Part shown: positions 1 through 10,586 of the stretch, one piece after another
How the letters are laid out: every line of letters starts with the position of its first letter
Position numbering within the stretch: the stretch's first letter is position 1
Assembly (NCBI RefSeq): GCF_024323335.1
Contig: NC_066584.1
Coordinates: forward strand, 236,759,494-236,823,493
Direction: 5' to 3'
From: Lathyrus oleraceus
Taxonomy: Eukaryota > Streptophyta > Magnoliopsida > Fabales > Fabaceae
DNA length: 64,000 nucleotides
The notes under the pieces: generated by a model
Database searches by the model: none
Told to the model about the DNA's origin: nothing
What the model saw: only the letters and a program-made list of their open reading frames with translations
Translations under genes and position numbers: made by a program

Positions 1-129
1 TTATCAGACTCAAAAAGAACAAAGTAAGAGAAAAACATGTAGAGTAAAACAAAGTTCATTAGATAATAAAAGAGAGGTACAAATAAAAAGGCCTTAGAGG
101 CAAAAGTACTTAGAGCACAAAGAGAAACA

Positions 130-2445
130 ACACATAAACCCTAGGGTGCCTAAGGGTTTGGAGGAGGAGGCATCCTCTGAAGTAGCTGGGTGAGAAGGTT
201 CTAGATGCTGGAGTTGACTGAATCTTGCTTGTCGAGTCTGGCTCTCATAAGTTGTTATTCCTTATAAAGTTCTTCTAGAGTATGGAGCACCAACGGAGCA
301 ATGTCAGATGTCGATGACTCACCTCGAGTCAGATCAACTTCAGTAGACTTTGCAGCTTCCTCTGCAACTATGCGTGCTGCTTCTTTAGCGTCAACTTTAG
401 CTTTAGCTTCAGCTTCTGCAGCAATAGCCTTAATGACAGCTTTTTCCTCAGCTTCCTTTCTGGCCTTCTCTTTAGCTTCCAGCATAGCCTTCTCTTCAGC
501 TTCCTTTCGTGCTTTCTCTTCAGCTTCCTTGACCAGACGTGCCTCTAGTCTTTCTTCATCTCCTTTGATGTAGTCACTTCTGACTTGTTCAGAGAGTCCT
601 TTCAGCTTAAAGACCATAGATGTCATCCACCTGAGAAATCCATTCCAGTGAGTCCTTACTTCAGAAGGATTGTCACTTAGACTGGATTGTTTAGACAGCT
701 GTCTGAGCCTAGCACATGAGCTTTCTGAGAATAAAGCAAATACCTCTTCCAGGGTTGGAAAGGTTGGTTCAGATTTAGAGGTTAGATTAATGGGTTCAGA
801 GGGAATTTGATTGGTTTCAGAGGGTTCAGTGGGAGGTTCAGAAGTTGGTAGAGTTATTGAGGGTGTTGAAGGAGGTGCAGAGAGATATGGTGTAGGTTCA
901 GAGGTTTATGGGACAGACGAGGTCTGTTTAGAGTTTGTTGTTTCTTGGAGTGGAGCCAAGGTGGGAGAGGAAGGGTCAAGAATTTCTGGCTGATCGGGGT
1001 CAGAGAAAAGATTGTAGTATGGAGGAGATGAGGGAGTGGATGAGGGAGGTGAAATGGGTTTGTTTAGAAGTAGGGCCTCAGATAAGGGAAGTGTTGTCTT
1101 TGTGAGGTCGAATTTTTGTAAAGGGGGGTGAGGATGTGTTAATTTCAGAGTTATGAGGTTCTGAGGGAGTTGGAATGGAGATAGTGGGTTCAAAGGGAGA
1201 ATATGCGGGGGTGGTTGGGGTAAGGAAGAAGATATTTTCTTAGATTCAGAAGATAAAGGAGCTTTAGAAGGAAAATACTTACTTAGAGCAGAAGAGCTCA
1301 GAGGCACAAACGATTGAGTTGCTGAAGGTTCTCCCAGCTTCAGAGTCTTCTTCTTCTTCTTTGACTTCTCAGAGGGCTCTTTCTTCGTCTTCATGAAATT
1401 TGGTGGATGTTCTGGTGGTCAGTCCACATAGAACTCTGAGATGTCAACACCTTGAGACGCTAGGTCTTAAAGGTAATGAGCAATAACCTCTGGGGGGATC
1501 TATCTTGGAGAAAAGATATAGCCCATTTGGTATCTTCCTTTGATCCTTCAGAGCTCCCCAGGAGGTGTCCAATGTTGGTTTGACTAAGATTTTGTCAATG
1601 ACCCTCATGCTCCTTATATTTCTTGTATTCAAAGGCTTGCCAACATCCATAGTTACATCTTCCATCATGTTGATGGAGATCCAGTGGTCCACCATCCCAA
1701 TTTCTATCAGGACGTCAGAGATGAGCCTCCCCTCATATATTTGAAGAGTAATGATGGCATATTCAACTTTAATCCTTTCTGAAGGCAATACAGGATGCAC
1801 TTCTGATTTGTGTTTATGTAGAATGATGAGTTTGAAGTTGTATGATGGTGGATGGTTCCCAGAATAATCTTCAATCAGACCCTCAGATTCTGGTGAAGTT
1901 CCTTATTCTTGGATATTTTCCCTTCTGGGTTATGATTGAATATAGTGGGGACTATCTTCTGGGACATGTATTTTTCCCTAGGGTTGATGTTGTAGATCCT
2001 TCTGCCCCCCACTCATTTCCATGTTAAGAAGCTTGGTTATGGACTTCTCTATGATGACCATTTTTACCCCCAGGACGTAGGAGACAGTGTAGTGGTCGTC
2101 TCAGTTTGCAAATCTCCAGAATTCCTTAACAAGAAAGGTGTAGACTGGATCGTGGAGTCTCTTGAAGTAATTTCCCCAACCTTGTTTCTCTAGTTCTTCA
2201 GTGAGATCAATGTCGTTACGCTTCAAGTTGTCAAAATCCACTAGCGATTCACATAGAACTTCCAGCTTCTCAAATGGCATGGCAAGGTTTATGTGAGGGG
2301 GATGGTCAAGAACGTGGGGTTCCTTGTAGGTAGTTATCGGGGTTGTAGTAGTTTGAGTGGCAGCTTGTTGTGGAGATTCAACATGTTGTTCAGTAGCATT
2401 CATTTGTTGAGAATAATTGTAAACCTGTTGTTGTTGAGAATCCAT
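130..2445 (-). pseudogene. Element A env-like ORF, decayed
   Basis: Starts at the ATG at 2443-2445 with a Gln/Thr-rich leader, followed by a block with FEKLEVLCESLVDF and NDIDLTEELEKQGW that I recognise from the env-like/'putative plant transposon protein' region of legume SIRE-type copia elements. It continues in shifted frames: 1444-1800 (KPTLDTSW, DQRKIPNGLYLFSK), 906-1394 (Lys-rich then Ser/Pro-rich) and 255-626 (an A/E/K coiled coil with repeated EEKARKEAEEKA units), ending near the PPPPNP tail at about 168. Frameshifts and in-frame stops disable it; two stops in the tail (a TAA before the residues QLMRARLD and a TAG after VNSSI) fit C-to-T changes of Gln codons. Function of these proteins is unproven; env resemblance is positional and structural. 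Confidence 0.7.
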
Positions 2446-2978
2446 TTGGAGTTTGGAGAAGATGAAGATTGTTGACGTTGATGATGATGAAGGTTGAAGT
2501 TAAAGAGAATTTTGAGTGAAAAGGGTTTGTGTAGGTTGTGAGTGAAAAGTGTGAAAGTGAGAAATGTGGAAAACATATATACATAACCAATTAATATACA
2601 AAATGATAGCGTATTAATAGAGTGGGGAACACAATTAATAATTATTTCAGAATTCTGAGTTGACACGCTTGGGAGTATTAAACGCAGCTAATGATGATTG
2701 TCTAATCTCAAGAATATGCACATTGCTCAAGGAGATCTCAACAGTTTGGCTCTTGAGTTCTGAGCTAGACAATTGTCTAGAAGATCCAAGGCCACATGAT
2801 TGAGGAACCATGTGTTAATGTTTCTGACATCAAGAATACCAAAAGGTTTATGATTCAGAAGGTTTCTAATCCAGATAACATCTAACTTGTAGAAGTATCA
2901 TAACCAGAACCAGATGACCAATAAATGATTAAGTCAGAGCCTATTTTAATAAATCAGAAGAGAAGCACGAGTTCAGAT
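2446..2978. other. Spacer between pol and env-like ORF of element A
   Basis: About 530 bases between the end of RNase H coding (2979) and the env-like start. AT-rich, with no open frame that resembles a known protein on either strand. Probably the pol-env spacer of element A; short peptides on the minus strand at 2390-2666 look like chance. Confidence 0.5.
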
Positions 2979-3898
2979 TCATTCTGGGAAATCTTCCATG
3001 TTTAAATGTTTCAGAATGAAAAGAAATCTATCTTCAGCTAAGGGTCTTGTGAAGATATCAGCCCGTTGATGGTCTGTATCTATGAATTTTAAACTTATTA
3101 CCCCTTTCTAAACATAGTCTCTGGTAAAGTGATGTTTAATTTCTATGTGCTTCACTCTGGAATGTAAAATAGGATTCTTACTTAAACATATGGCAACATT
3201 ATTGTCGCAAAAGATAGGGATGTTACTCTCATATATTTGAAAGTCCTCAAGTTGGTTGTTCATCCAGAGCATCTAAGTGCTGCATAGTGAAACTGAGATG
3301 TATTCTGCTTCTGAAGTTGAGAGTGGAATGGTTGATTGTCTTTTGCTAGCCCATGAAATGAGGTTTCCTCCCAGAAACTGACAGTTCCCAGATGTGCTTT
3401 TGCGTTCCAGTCTATCTCCAGCGTAATTTGCATTACAATACCTAGAAAGCCTATACTCTGATGTTTTCTCGTACATCATGCCCAAATTAGGTGTTCCTTT
3501 CAGATACCTTAGGATTCTCTTAACAACAGTTAAGTGAGATTCCCTTGGATCTGACTGGAATATGGCACAGAGACACATGCTGAATAATATATATGGACGT
3601 GTATCAGTCAGATAGAGAAGAGAACCTATCATACCACGATAAAGTTTCTGAAAAACCTTTTGACTTACCTCTTATTTCTCTAGAATTCAAGTGGGGTGCA
3701 TGGGAGTCTTTGTTGGTTTGATTTCTGACATTTCAAACTTCTTTAGAATGTATTTTATGTATTTGCTTTGATATACTTTAGTTCTTGCATCAAACTCATT
3801 TTGAATTCAGCCTGCATTAGCTCAGAAAATTCTTGACAGACAGAGGGGTTAGCAGAACCAAAAATCATGTCATCAACGTATATCTGACAGATCATAAG
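2979..3898 (-). pseudogene. Element A pol: RT end and RNase H, broken
   Basis: Reading leftwards from the S1 insertion, the frame shows the RT catalytic segment IYVDDMIFGS (about 3860-3890), the RT tail, then RNase H with MIGSLLYLT, DP-RESHLTVVKRILRYLKGT, KSTSGNCQFLGGNLISWASK and STSEAEYISVS (3273-3632), and the C-terminal DIFT-PLAEDRF region near 3040. The reading ends at about 2979. Several frameshifts are present around 3640-3780 and 3100-3270. This is the 3' half of the RT gene cut in two by solo LTR S1; the other half is at 5292-6100. Confidence 0.75.
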
Positions 3899-4994
3899 TG
3901 TTGGCGTAATCCCTAGAGGCCAATACTTTTGGTACTTGTATCGAATTATTTATTAATAATAAAATGATTTTTCTTTATTATGTTTGTTTAATAAAGTCCC
4001 TAGAATAGCTAGTCCGTTTAATGTATCAAGTGCGACTTAATCATGAGATCACATTAAACATAAGGACACTATTCTTAAAGTATCCGTAGTCGATCTTTAT
4101 TGTGAAGTGGGATAACATTAAAGCATTAAGACTATTATGTATATAGACTGATGATCACATCTCATGGATCATGGATAAGGAGTTATCAAGTCTTAAACAT
4201 AAGTATGAATATTAAGAGTAATATTTATACTGGATTGACCCGTTATGAGAATACTATATAGAATGTTATGCAAAGTGTCATAAGTTATTCTCATGGTGAT
4301 AATGGTGTATACCACCCTTCGGCCTGAAACCACTATGGACCCTAGATGTAGAGTCGAGTGCCTTATTGTTGATCAAACATTGTCCATAACTGGATGACCA
4401 TAAAGACAGTTGATGGATACTCCACGAAGCATGCTAAGGGACATGAGTGACCTAGATGGAATTTGCCCATCCTGCGTAACAGGGTAAATGTCTATGGTCC
4501 CAATATTGAATTGGAAAAGGATGACACGGTTTATGCCTTGTGTTCAATATAGACATAAGGGCAAAAGGGTAATTGTACACATAAGTATTATCATAAAAGG
4601 ATTTGTCAGATCACATGACATTTTCGTGTCTTAGGTAGCAGTGATGTGTTGCTAGATACCGCTTACTGTTTATTATGTTAAATACGTGATTTAATATAAT
4701 TGCCAATGCCGCGAAAACCTACAAGGTCACACACAAAAGGATAGATTGATGAGAGATAGAGTAACTAAGGAACACCGTAAGATATGGTGCACTTAAGTGA
4801 ATTGTAGAACATCGTAAGGTACGGTGTACTTAAGTAGAATACGAAATATGGTAAGACACCACGCGCTTAAGTGATTTTGGCATATTATAAGATATGGGCC
4901 ACATACACTTAAGTGGGCTTTTTAGCTTGCATCCCACACAAGTGGTTCTATAAATAGAACCCTTGTACAGAAGCATTTGTGCAGTTGCAATTTC

Positions 4995-5051
<57 letters not shown>

Positions 5052-5291
5052 TCACTCACTCAAAGCCTTCATTCGTAACAGCTAGCACTGAGATTGAAGG
5101 AATCCGTTTGTGTGGACTGAGTAGAGGCGTTGTCATTGTTCAACGTTTATGATCGCTCCATAGATCTGCATCAAAGGTTACAATCGCCACAAGAGGTAAC
5201 AGTTCTATCAATGATCATGCCCATTCGTAAGGATCACTAAAGGAGATTTTTTTTTAAATTCCTCTGCATTTTGGATCGCTATTCTCCTTCA
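3899..5291 (+). repeat. S1: 1393-bp solo LTR in element A RT
   Basis: Begins TGTTGGCG at 3899 and ends CTTCA at 5291, with TG/CA ends and a perfect 5-bp target-site duplication ataag (3894-3898 and 5292-5296). It interrupts the RT coding between the residues NDL and the YVDD strand of element A. A TATA-like CTATAAATAG at about 4949 followed by a CT/CA microsatellite sets the orientation as plus. There is no internal region, PBS or second LTR, so this is the product of LTR-LTR recombination. Length and 5-bp duplication would fit an Angela-type copia LTR, but I cannot assign the family with certainty. Confidence 0.85.
4997..5062. repeat. Compound microsatellite (TC)n(CA)n(CTCA)n in S1
   Basis: An uninterrupted TC run from about 4997 to 5034 passes into a CA run and then into CTCA units. 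It sits just downstream of the TATA-like box, in the probable 5' leader of the S1 LTR transcript. Confidence 0.9.
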
Positions 5292-6100
5292 ATAAGGTCG
5301 TTTATGATGTTTTTACAAAAGAGAGTGGAATCGACTTTGTATATGATAAAGTCATTTTCCAGAAGGAAAGAACTCAGTCTTTCATACCAAGCTCTAGGAG
5401 CTTGTTTCAGGCCATAAAGATATTTTTTCAGTTTAAAAACATATTTTGGACATTTTGAGTTTTCAAAACCTGGAGGCTGATGAACATACACCTCTTCAGA
5501 AATAGATCCATTCAGAAATGAACTTTTGACGTCCATCTGATATAGTTTGATGGAGTAATATACAGTAAAAGATACAAGTAGGCGAATATATTCTAACATG
5601 GCGACTGAAGCAAAGGTTTCATTGTAGTCAAGACCTTCTTGTCAACTGTAACCTTGTGCCACCAGTCATGCTTTATTTCTGACCACTTCACCCTTTTCAT
5701 TGAGTTTGTTTTTGTAAACCCATTTGGTTCCAATCACGTGGGTTCCCTTGGGTCTTGGTACAAGATCCTAGACATCGTTCTTTGCAAATTGATCAACTTC
5801 TTCTTTCATTGCCATAATCCATTCTTTGTCTTAAAGAGCTTCTTCACAGGATGTTGGCTCTATCAGAGATACTAGTCCCATAAGTGTTTCTTCAGAAACT
5901 TTGAATGTTGATCTTGTTCTGAAAGGTTCGTTCTTGTTTCCCAAAATCAATTCTTCAGAAACATTTTGTCTATTTCTTGATCTTTTTTGATTGATTGTGA
6001 CTTCAGGTGCTTCTAACGTTTCCTTTTCTGCTTCTTTAGATTCTTTAGTCTTTTTGTCAGAACCTGCAAGTGTTATCTCCAAATCGGCAAAATTCTCAAA
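5292..6100 (-). pseudogene. Element A pol: RT N-terminal half and pre-RT linker
   Basis: The linker at 5831-6082 ends in SLIEPTSCEEAL, the usual start of the copia RT module. RT continues, in another frame, to LLVSFTVYYSIKLYQMDVKSSFLNGSISEEVYVHQPPGFE and LKQAPRAWYERLSSFL (5279-5599). A frameshift lies between about 5600 and 5830, where the region around the residues V-GTKWVYKNK reads in other frames. The fragment stops at the S1 insertion. Integrase, expected upstream, is absent, so a deletion of about 3 kb joined gag to this linker. Confidence 0.75.
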
Positions 6101-6457
6101 TAGCTTTGACTTGATTATTTCCTTCGTGAGTCATCTTTAAGGAATCAAATATTTCTTTAGTTGTTTCCCTGTTGGTGATCTTTTCTTACTCATTATAGGA
6201 TATTGCATTTAACAGAATAGTTATGGCTTTGTGATGATTCTTGAAGTCACGCTTCTGACCATCGTCATTTTTCTTCTTGCAATAACGATACCAAGAGTAG
6301 ATATGGGTGGTTCATAACCATTTGTAACAATGTCCCATAGGTCAGCATCGTAGCCTAGGAAGAAGATTACAATTCTGTCATTCCAATAATCAAATTTCTC
6401 TCCATCAAACATTGGAGGTTTAGCGTTGTAGTTGTCTCTTTCATTGGTGTTAGCCAT
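6101..6457 (-). pseudogene. Element A gag N-terminal fragment
   Basis: Starts ATG at 6457 (MANTNERDNYNAKPPMFDGE) and continues with KFDYWNDRIVIFFLGYDADLW and NGYEPP, the typical first gag block of copia (the FDG-F-YW pattern). The reading is lost after about 6221, close to where gag C-terminus, protease and integrase have been deleted. It lies 70 bases inside the PBS, as expected. Confidence 0.75.
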
Positions 6458-6527
6458 GCTATTTTTCTCACGTTGGATCTCTCTACACTGTTAAGTGTTT
6501 GATTCAAAAATTAATAACAGAGCCGGA

Positions 6528-6539
6528 GCTCTGATACCA
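6528..6539 (-). other. Primer-binding site of element A (initiator Met tRNA type)
   Basis: On the minus strand reads TGGTATCAGAGC, two bases inside the LTR that begins at 6542. This is the standard plant initiator-Met tRNA complement and confirms minus orientation for A. Confidence 0.9.
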
Positions 6540-6541
6540 AT

Positions 6542-7281
6542 TGAAGGTAGAGAAAAACAAGAAAGAGGGGTTTGAATTATTTTCACTGAAAAATAAAACC
6601 TTTTTTTTGCAACGCTACATATACCAAGGAAATAACAAACAACACAGAAGTTTATCCTGGTTCGTTTGAAAATCAAAGCTACTCCAGTCCACCCGACCAA
6701 GGTGATTTCTCCTTCAATAAGGACTTAATCCAATAATCTAGAAAGATTACAACAAACGTCTAAGAGTTCAACAATATCTTAGCCCTCTCGAGTCTACAGA
6801 CTTCACAAGTCACTTGAGGAATTTACAACAACTATTGAGAATTACAAGAATGTGATTCGTGTGTTGGTATGATGATAGTGAGACCTTTTTATATTGCTTG
6901 GAGATGATACTGTTGGAGAGAATATTGATGATGATATCTTTTCCAAGAATGGGACTTCATGACATTAATTTTCTTGTCCGTTCCATAGCAGTCATGGAGT
7001 GTATTCAATATTATCCATATAGAGATTCATACCATACTTAGAATATTTCTTTGTTAAGTTTCTGACTTTGATTGGTCAGATGATCTGTTGGGCGTGAATC
7101 AAATTGAGCGGAAATCAAAGTATTTTTGCAGATCTTGTATTCTCCAGATAGTTGCTAGTTGAGTCTTCTTCAGATGGTTCTTTGACTGATCTTCAGATAG
7201 AGCGTCTTCAGAGTCTATAGATGTACATTCATCAGAGTCTTTGGATTTTATAGTCTCTAGTCTTCAGATTTTGTATATGAT
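6542..7281 (-). repeat. Element A 5' LTR, part 1
   Basis: LTR begins TGAAGGTAGAG at 6542, next to the PBS. On the minus strand a TATA-like AATATAAAAAGG lies at about 6886-6897. The LTR is cut at 7281 by element B and resumes at 12010. Both parts total about 957 bp, nearly the same as the 961-bp LTRs of element G, which belongs to the same broad lineage. Confidence 0.8.
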
Positions 7282-8654
7282 TGATCGGTCACCATTTTCA
7301 CTATGTTTCCATTGCTTATCAGACAAGAAACCGAGGGTTCTGAGACACTGTGTACGCATTATGGTACCTTTAAAGTTAATTTTCATTCCCGTAAGTTATT
7401 TAAGCAATTTTATTAATTGTCTGTTTTGTTTTGTGTTTTCATGATTTTACGCTTTGGTTTTCGTGTTTATGCCCTCCAGGTCCACAGAGAAGATCCGACG
7501 GACTCAATGCGAGAAAGTGGAAAGATCCGGCGGTCGAAAAAAGAAGATTTCACAGTTCATGAGGCCTGACACGGCCACCCGTGTCACCTGACACGGGCCG
7601 TGTAAGGAGGAAGGCCAAGAAAGAAGAAGAAATGCCCAAAAGTGGTATGACATGGCCCGTGTCAGCCTGACACTGCCACTGTCAGTCTGACACGGCTAGT
7701 GTCAGCCCAAAATGCTAATTTTCTAGTTTTCGGCCTTTTCATCGGGCTTAAGCTGTAGGGACATTTTGGAGATTTCCACCTTCTGCCAAAGGATTTTCAC
7801 TATATTAGGAGAGGTTCTACAAGAAATTAAGGAGGGATCTCGGAAGGAGGCGAACACATTACTGTTAGACAAGCAAGGATTACACAGATCAAGGAATTCG
7901 GAGATCGGAAGATTTTCATGAGCGGAAGCGATTGAAGATCTACGTCATCGAATTACTTGTAATGTGTTTTTTTATCTTGAATTTGTTTTGGAAAATATGA
8001 GTAGCTAAATCCCCCAATGCTAAGGGGGTGTCCCTGATTTAAAATTGTAATGGCTATGAGTTTACGATTGCATTTATAATATTGTTTTTACGGTAATCTT
8101 TTGATGTGCTTAATGCTTTCTCTTTAGGACCAATCGAGATTGTTGTATGGTTATCAATAAGACTGGACCGCCATTGATAAGGTTTTCATTAGATTACTCT
8201 ATAGTAGATGTCACTTAGGACTAGGGATACCCTGTATGAATCAGCGCAATCTTGATATAATAAAGCTTAACTTCACCCTAATTGCCTATGGACATAGAAA
8301 TTAGGGTAAAATGATTAAAGGTTTTCTCACTAAGGACTTGGGAGAAAGTACCCTTGAGAACTGGTAGTAATTGATATTTATTGATGCAATAGTGACTAAG
8401 AGTTGTTCCAGGGATAAATCATACACCTTCCCCGGCATTGTTCCTCATACCTTGTAAACCCTTATTTTTTATTATTATTTTCCTTTTCCTTTATTTTTAT
8501 AATTTTGAATTTAAAAACCCCAATTATAATTTTTGTTTAATTGAATGATGAATTGAACTCAAAATTAACCTACAGTCCTTGAGATCGACGTTCGGGGAAT
8601 TTCCCCTTTATTACTATAATAGGCAAAATAGTACACTTGCTATTTTTCCAATCA
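7282..8654 (+). repeat. Element B 5' LTR (1373 bp)
   Basis: TGATCGGT at 7282 to CCAATCA at 8654. Contains a cluster of imperfect palindromes built from GACACGG and CCGTGTC at 7563-7712, then a TATA-like CACTATATTAGGAG at about 7798. LTR2 is 45 bp longer, mostly because of extra palindrome units. Confidence 0.85.
7563..7712. repeat. GTGTCA palindrome cluster in B LTR1
   Basis: Repeated units of the form TGACACGG...CCGTGTCA, for example CTGACACGGGCCGTGT and TGACATGGCCCGTGTCA. Each unit is an inverted repeat. The equivalent cluster in LTR2 (10868-11057) has about two more units. A single further copy occurs in the interior at about 9121-9142. Confidence 0.85.
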
Positions 8655-8660
8655 AGTTTT

Positions 8661-8678
8661 TGACGCCGTTGTCGGGGA
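8661..8678 (+). other. Element B primer-binding site (Asp tRNA type)
   Basis: TGACGCCGTTGTCGGGGA, six bases after the LTR end. It differs at two positions from TGGCGCCGTTGCCGGGGA, the tRNA-Asp complement known from Athila-type elements. Confidence 0.8.
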
Positions 8679-8775
8679 CTGCCAAAATATAGAGTTTAAT
8701 TTTAAGTTCAATTAGATATTTGTTGCTCTGCAATAAAATTATTTTTCTGTCATTTATATATTTTCATTCACTAAT

Positions 8776-9010
8776 TTGGGTATGCGAGGAGAGCCATCAA
8801 CAAAATTTCTTTTTGACGCAGAAATCAAGAGAACCCTTCACTGGAGATGCATAACCGCTAGATTGGGTTCCAAAGAAGAAGTTCCCTTTGATCACTCAGA
8901 TTCAAAAAAAGAAATTGTGACTGAAGTACCCCCCCATAACAAGGGGAATGAACCGCCGAGCCATGGGGCATTAAACGAAGCGCTTCGTGGGAGGTAACCC
9001 ACGCGTTACT
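8776..9010 (+). pseudogene. Short coding-like remnant in element B
   Basis: A 73-codon frame starting MGMRGEPSTKFLFDAE and ending in NEALRGR just before the GGTAACCCACGCG motif. I recognise the sequence around the end (CATTAAACGAAGCGCTTCG) as a common feature downstream of the coding region in legume Athila-like elements. No gag, RT or integrase motif is present, so this is probably a fusion of interior scraps left by a large deletion. It may be untranslated. Confidence 0.45.
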
Positions 9011-10586
9011 ATTTCCAATTATTGTTTGTGTTTGTTTGTTATTTTAGGTTTGCACAGTGCCCCGCATAAAAGGGAGAAGGTACTCACATGGAAAAAGTTG
9101 GAAAATAAGCAGAACAGCAGCCTGACACGGACCGTGTCAGGCCTGCATATTTGAAATTTGTTTGGAAATTTTGAATTTTGTGTGGGCATGTTGCACTTTC
9201 CTCCCCATCCCCCCTCAGTGGGGAAATGTGAGTCACCCTCCTTCTATCTTGTTCTAAAACATTGAGTTCAATGTTTAGTTCAAGTGTGAGGGAGGTTTTC
9301 CTATGCTTTTTGCCTTTATTTATTTTTTATGTTTTATTTGATTAATTCCCAATTTTTACCATTCATGTTTGGTTTATATTTACTATCGGGTATCATGTGT
9401 TGCATGTATTTTAGGTTCTTGGTATTATAGTTGGATGAGTTAATGTTCAATAACGGTAGTGGATGAAATGATCACTCCACTTACTATTGCTTGTTATGAA
9501 GGATCTTTCCAGAAAGTCGATACTGCTGAAGAAAAGATCGGATGCAATTTCTAAAGCTCAACTAACGTGAGTTCCCTGTGCATTCCGAGTTGAGTAAGAA
9601 GTCGCACCATACTCGAAGTATTGTGGATGCTGTCAAGCTTTACCTAACATGGCGAGTTTATAAAAAGCCAAACACAGTTGTCATCATGAGAGATATTCAG
9701 GTATGTCTTTATCACTCTGACTTTGTGTAGGTTCTTTGGGAGTGTCACTTCATGTATACACACACTGAGGCACGTTGTTTATTATAGCCCTGAGCCTTTC
9801 TAGCCATCCCGTTAATGTTATCATTTGTTAACCCCATTTGAGCTTGTACCCTTTGTTTGTCTAACCACATAAATGTAACCCGCAACCTAAAACACTTCCT
9901 TACCCTGTTTAAAGTCAATGTGATGTCATTAAGCTGTGTTAAATTCTAAGTTTGGGGTAAACCCCATAAGTATCAAAAACCAAGGTGAGTACGAAAAAAA
10001 ATAAGAAGAAGAAAAACGACCATTAAAAATTTGAGAAGATGAAATATAGTCGATGGTTCAAAAGAAGCACTCACCGAAGGAAGAGCACTCAGTTGAAAAA
10101 AAAAAGAATGTCAAATAAAAATTGAGCAATTGAAAAAGAAAAGAATAAAACATAGTGAAAAGAATATTAACATTGGCTCTGAACCCAAAACCACTTGTTT
10201 TCCTTTTTGTTTGTATTTACCACACCATAACCCAAGCCCCGTTACAACCCGAAAGACCTCAAAAAGTGTATGTTGTGTGTAGTTGATATGAAAGGAGAAA
10301 TTATTCAAACTTATGAGTTGATATTGCATATTTTGAATTGGGAGTGAAAACACTTTAACCCCGAGAGACTTGGTGAGAATGTGATGTAAGCTGACAAGTG
10401 AAGCGGTACCTCGATCAGAAAGTGTGACAGAAAACTCATTAGGAAAAGCAGGAACTATAAAAGGGAGAGTGAAGATGTTGGAGAAAGATCTCAGCAGTAT
10501 CATGGTAAGAATACAAATTTTGGGAAGTGACACTTTGTCATATAGGACATTACTTGAGAACAAGTAATGAGCTAAGTTTGGGGTTG
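9011..10586 (+). other. Element B 3' interior, non-coding
   Basis: No recognisable protein domain on either strand. Motifs such as GGGGTAAACCCCATAAG (about 9954) and AGTTTGGGGTTG just before LTR2 resemble the 3'UTR and polypurine tract of Athila-type elements. The 150-codon open stretch on the minus strand at 10111-10563 has no recognisable family and lies antisense to the element. Confidence 0.6.

Noticed and set aside
301..573. Plus-strand frame rich in Ala and Ser
   Set aside because: Antisense shadow of the A/E/K-rich coiled coil of the element A env-like ORF.
8776..8997. Athila gag gene
   Set aside because: Only 73 codons, no gag motif; sequence at its end matches post-coding parts of Athila-like elements, so I call it a remnant only.
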